A DNA stretch of 64,000 nucleotides from UBA2588 sp002339805. GTDB taxonomy: Bacteria > Chloroflexota > Dehalococcoidia > Lucifugimonadales > UBA3495. Position 1 is the first letter of the stretch, and the number at the start of each line of letters is the position of its first letter. This document shows positions 62,612 to 64,000 of the stretch, piece after piece. Location of the stretch: positions 186,001-250,000 of the forward strand of contig JBJKVO010000015.1 in NCBI GenBank assembly GCA_045562555.1, in the 5' to 3' direction. The notes under the pieces are model-generated. The model ran no database searches and had not been told where the DNA came from. It saw nothing but the letters and a program-made list of their open reading frames with translations. A program made the translations under genes and the position numbers.

Positions 62612-64000
62612 ATGGTTACAAACAACGAATTCAAAGTGGTTAGAGATCTTGATATAACAATTCCGATGCGTGACGGCATTAATCTTGCAGCCGATATCTA
62701 CCGCCCTGATGCTCCTGGAAAGTTTCCTGTACTAATAAACAGAGGACCATATGGTAAAAACAGCTATGCCTCTGATCCAGATCACTCCTTATGGTTCTTT
62801 CCTAAACATGGTTACATTGTTGTTAGCCAAGACTGTAGAGGGCGTTTTGATTCAGAAGGAAATAGCTATAATCCGGTATTCCAGGAAATGGCTGACGGTT
62901 ATGACACTATTGACTGGATATCCAAGCAGCCTTGGTGTGATGGCAACATCGGAACAACTGGCCAGTCTTATTTGGGTGCGACGCAATATACCCTAGCATG
63001 CAACCCAATCAGCCATCCTAATTTAAAATGCATGGCACCTATTTCAGCTTCTTCCAATTTCCATGATAGTTGGGTATATCACACCGGCGGAGCTCTAGAA
63101 TGGGGATGGATGATTCCTTACGCCATTCATAAAGGATTAAATACTCTACAACGAGCAGGGAAAGACCAATTAATTCCTGAATTTGAATCTTTGCTACTAG
63201 AAACAGATAATTTTGCAAGACCACTCAAAGACGAATGGTACAACCATTTGCCTCTACGAGACTGGGTTGAAAAACTACAAGATGTTGCGCCTTACTTATC
63301 AGAATATTTCGACAATGAACTTGATGGGCCATACTGGTGGGATGTCAATTTGAACAAACATTCGAATAACGTAAAAGTCCCTATGATGCATATAGGGGCA
63401 TGGTATGACATATTTTTAGAAGGATGTTTGAATGGTTTCCAATCAGTATCTTGCGACGGTGGTAATGATTTGGCAAGAGACAACCAGAAATTAATTGTAG
63501 GGCCGTGGGCACACATACGACCTTTCACTCAACCAACAACCAAAGGAGCAGGAGATATTGACTTCGGGGTTGATTCACCTATTGAACTACATCAGCATTT
63601 ACTCGATTGGTTTGACTACTGGATGAAACACAAAGATACAGGGATAAAAGATAAACCACCTGTTCTACTTTTTGTTATGGGAAAGAATGAATGGCGATAC
63701 GAAAATGAATGGCCACTCAAACGTACGCAATACACCAAGTTCCATTTCCATTCAAATGGCAAAGCTAACAGTAGACACGGAGATGGTTCTTTAAGCATAA
63801 TCCCGTCACAGGACGAACCTCTGGACTCATATATATATGATCCCAAAAACCCTGTGCCAACTCGCGGTGGCAACACTTTAATTATTCCTCATGGAGTATT
63901 TGATCAGAGACCAATCGAAGATCGAAACGATATGTTAATATACACCTCCGATCCGCTAGACAGAGACTTGGAAATAACTGGACCGATATCGGTTAAATTA
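62612..64000 (+). CDS. CocE/NonD-type hydrolase (3' end cut by window)
   Basis: The open frame has 463 codons to the window end and no stop, so the protein is longer. It fits the CocE/NonD (X-Pro dipeptidyl-peptidase S15) family: an alpha/beta hydrolase core with VLINRGPYGK, DCRGRFDSEG, nucleophile Ser119 in GQSYLG, catalytic Asp266 in WYDIF and His301 in PWAHIRP. It would cleave an ester or amide. ATG at 62612 is the first in-frame start after a stop at 62600. No clear ribosome site is present. Confidence 0.88.
   Translation, partial: MVTNNEFKVVRDLDITIPMRDGINLAADIYRPDAPGKFPVLINRGPYGKNSYASDPDHSLWFFPKHGYIVVSQDCRGRFDSEGNSYNPVFQEMADGYDTIDWISKQPWCDGNIGTTGQSYLGATQYTLACNPISHPNLKCMAPISASSNFHDSWVYHTGGALEWGWMIPYAIHKGLNTLQRAGKDQLIPEFESLLLETDNFARPLKDEWYNHLPLRDWVEKLQDVAPYLSEYFDNELDGPYWWDVNLNKHSNNVKVPMMHIGAWYDIFLEGCLNGFQSVSCDGGNDLARDNQKLIVGPWAHIRPFTQPTTKGAGDIDFGVDSPIELHQHLLDWFDYWMKHKDTGIKDKPPVLLFVMGKNEWRYENEWPLKRTQYTKFHFHSNGKANSRHGDGSLSIIPSQDEPLDSYIYDPKNPVPTRGGNTLIIPHGVFDQRPIEDRNDMLIYTSDPLDRDLEITGPISVKL

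Overview
The window looks like a chromosomal stretch of a small-genome, AT-rich bacterium. I think it is most likely a marine Chloroflexota of the SAR202/Dehalococcoidia type. This is inferred from gene content: surface proteins built from Ig-like repeats, several acyl-CoA dehydrogenases, an enolase-superfamily enzyme, PIG-L, NIPSNAP, cyclase and CocE-type catabolic proteins, DUF1015 and DUF1802 proteins, and a Suf-only Fe-S system. There is no rRNA gene, transposase, integrase, phage gene or CRISPR array. Genes are tightly packed, and several convergent pairs overlap at their 3' ends.

Layout. 1-6200: envelope genes (a collagen-like membrane protein with a zinc ribbon, a DUF805/zinc-ribbon protein, two secreted lipoproteins) around a ThDP-dependent enzyme. 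6234-6391: tRNA-Gly(GCC) and tRNA-Phe(GAA). 6500-10383: pdxS-pdxT, an R3H-domain ATPase and tmk. 10417-16236 (minus): an unknown gene, valS, aroE, aroC and a SelW-like gene with an in-frame TGA in its CxxU motif. 16377-17638: bioY and a metal-ligand-less metallo-beta-lactamase-fold protein. 17630-21557 (minus): a second surface block with an S-layer-like 822-residue protein, a second collagen-like protein and a membrane-anchored exported protein whose signal peptide is out of frame. 21678-25309 (minus): rho, a small transaldolase and pyrG with a one-base frameshift in an A6 run. 25541-28506: hydrolase, DinB-like protein and a peptide-type solute-binding lipoprotein. 28508-34246 (minus): sufBCDS plus two sufU paralogues, behind a promoter overlapped by a Fur-like inverted repeat. 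34471-43948: TatD, DUF1802, aldo-keto reductase, isoprenoid genes, an Lrp ligand-binding domain, acyl-CoA metabolism, a four-Cys HTH regulator, and a YqeK/HIT pair. 43985-49676 (minus): an aminotransferase and argJ-argB-argD-argG. 49804-64000: DUF1015, a class V aminotransferase, a PcrA-type helicase, then a catabolic block (NIPSNAP, enolase superfamily, PIG-L, hot-dog protein, acyl-CoA dehydrogenase/monooxygenase-like, cyclase, MFS, CocE hydrolase cut by the window end).

How it fits together. The Suf operon supplies Fe-S clusters. The vitamin B6 genes serve the many PLP enzymes here (SufS, ArgD and two more aminotransferases). The arginine and shikimate genes are biosynthetic. The right end suggests use of scavenged organic acids, amides and esters. 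The surface proteins in the two blocks share modules and may belong to one envelope system. The most notable findings are the selenoprotein read through TGA, the shared surface-protein modules, the suf and HTH-regulator operator candidates, and genes whose -10 box sits almost on the start codon, which suggests leaderless mRNAs.
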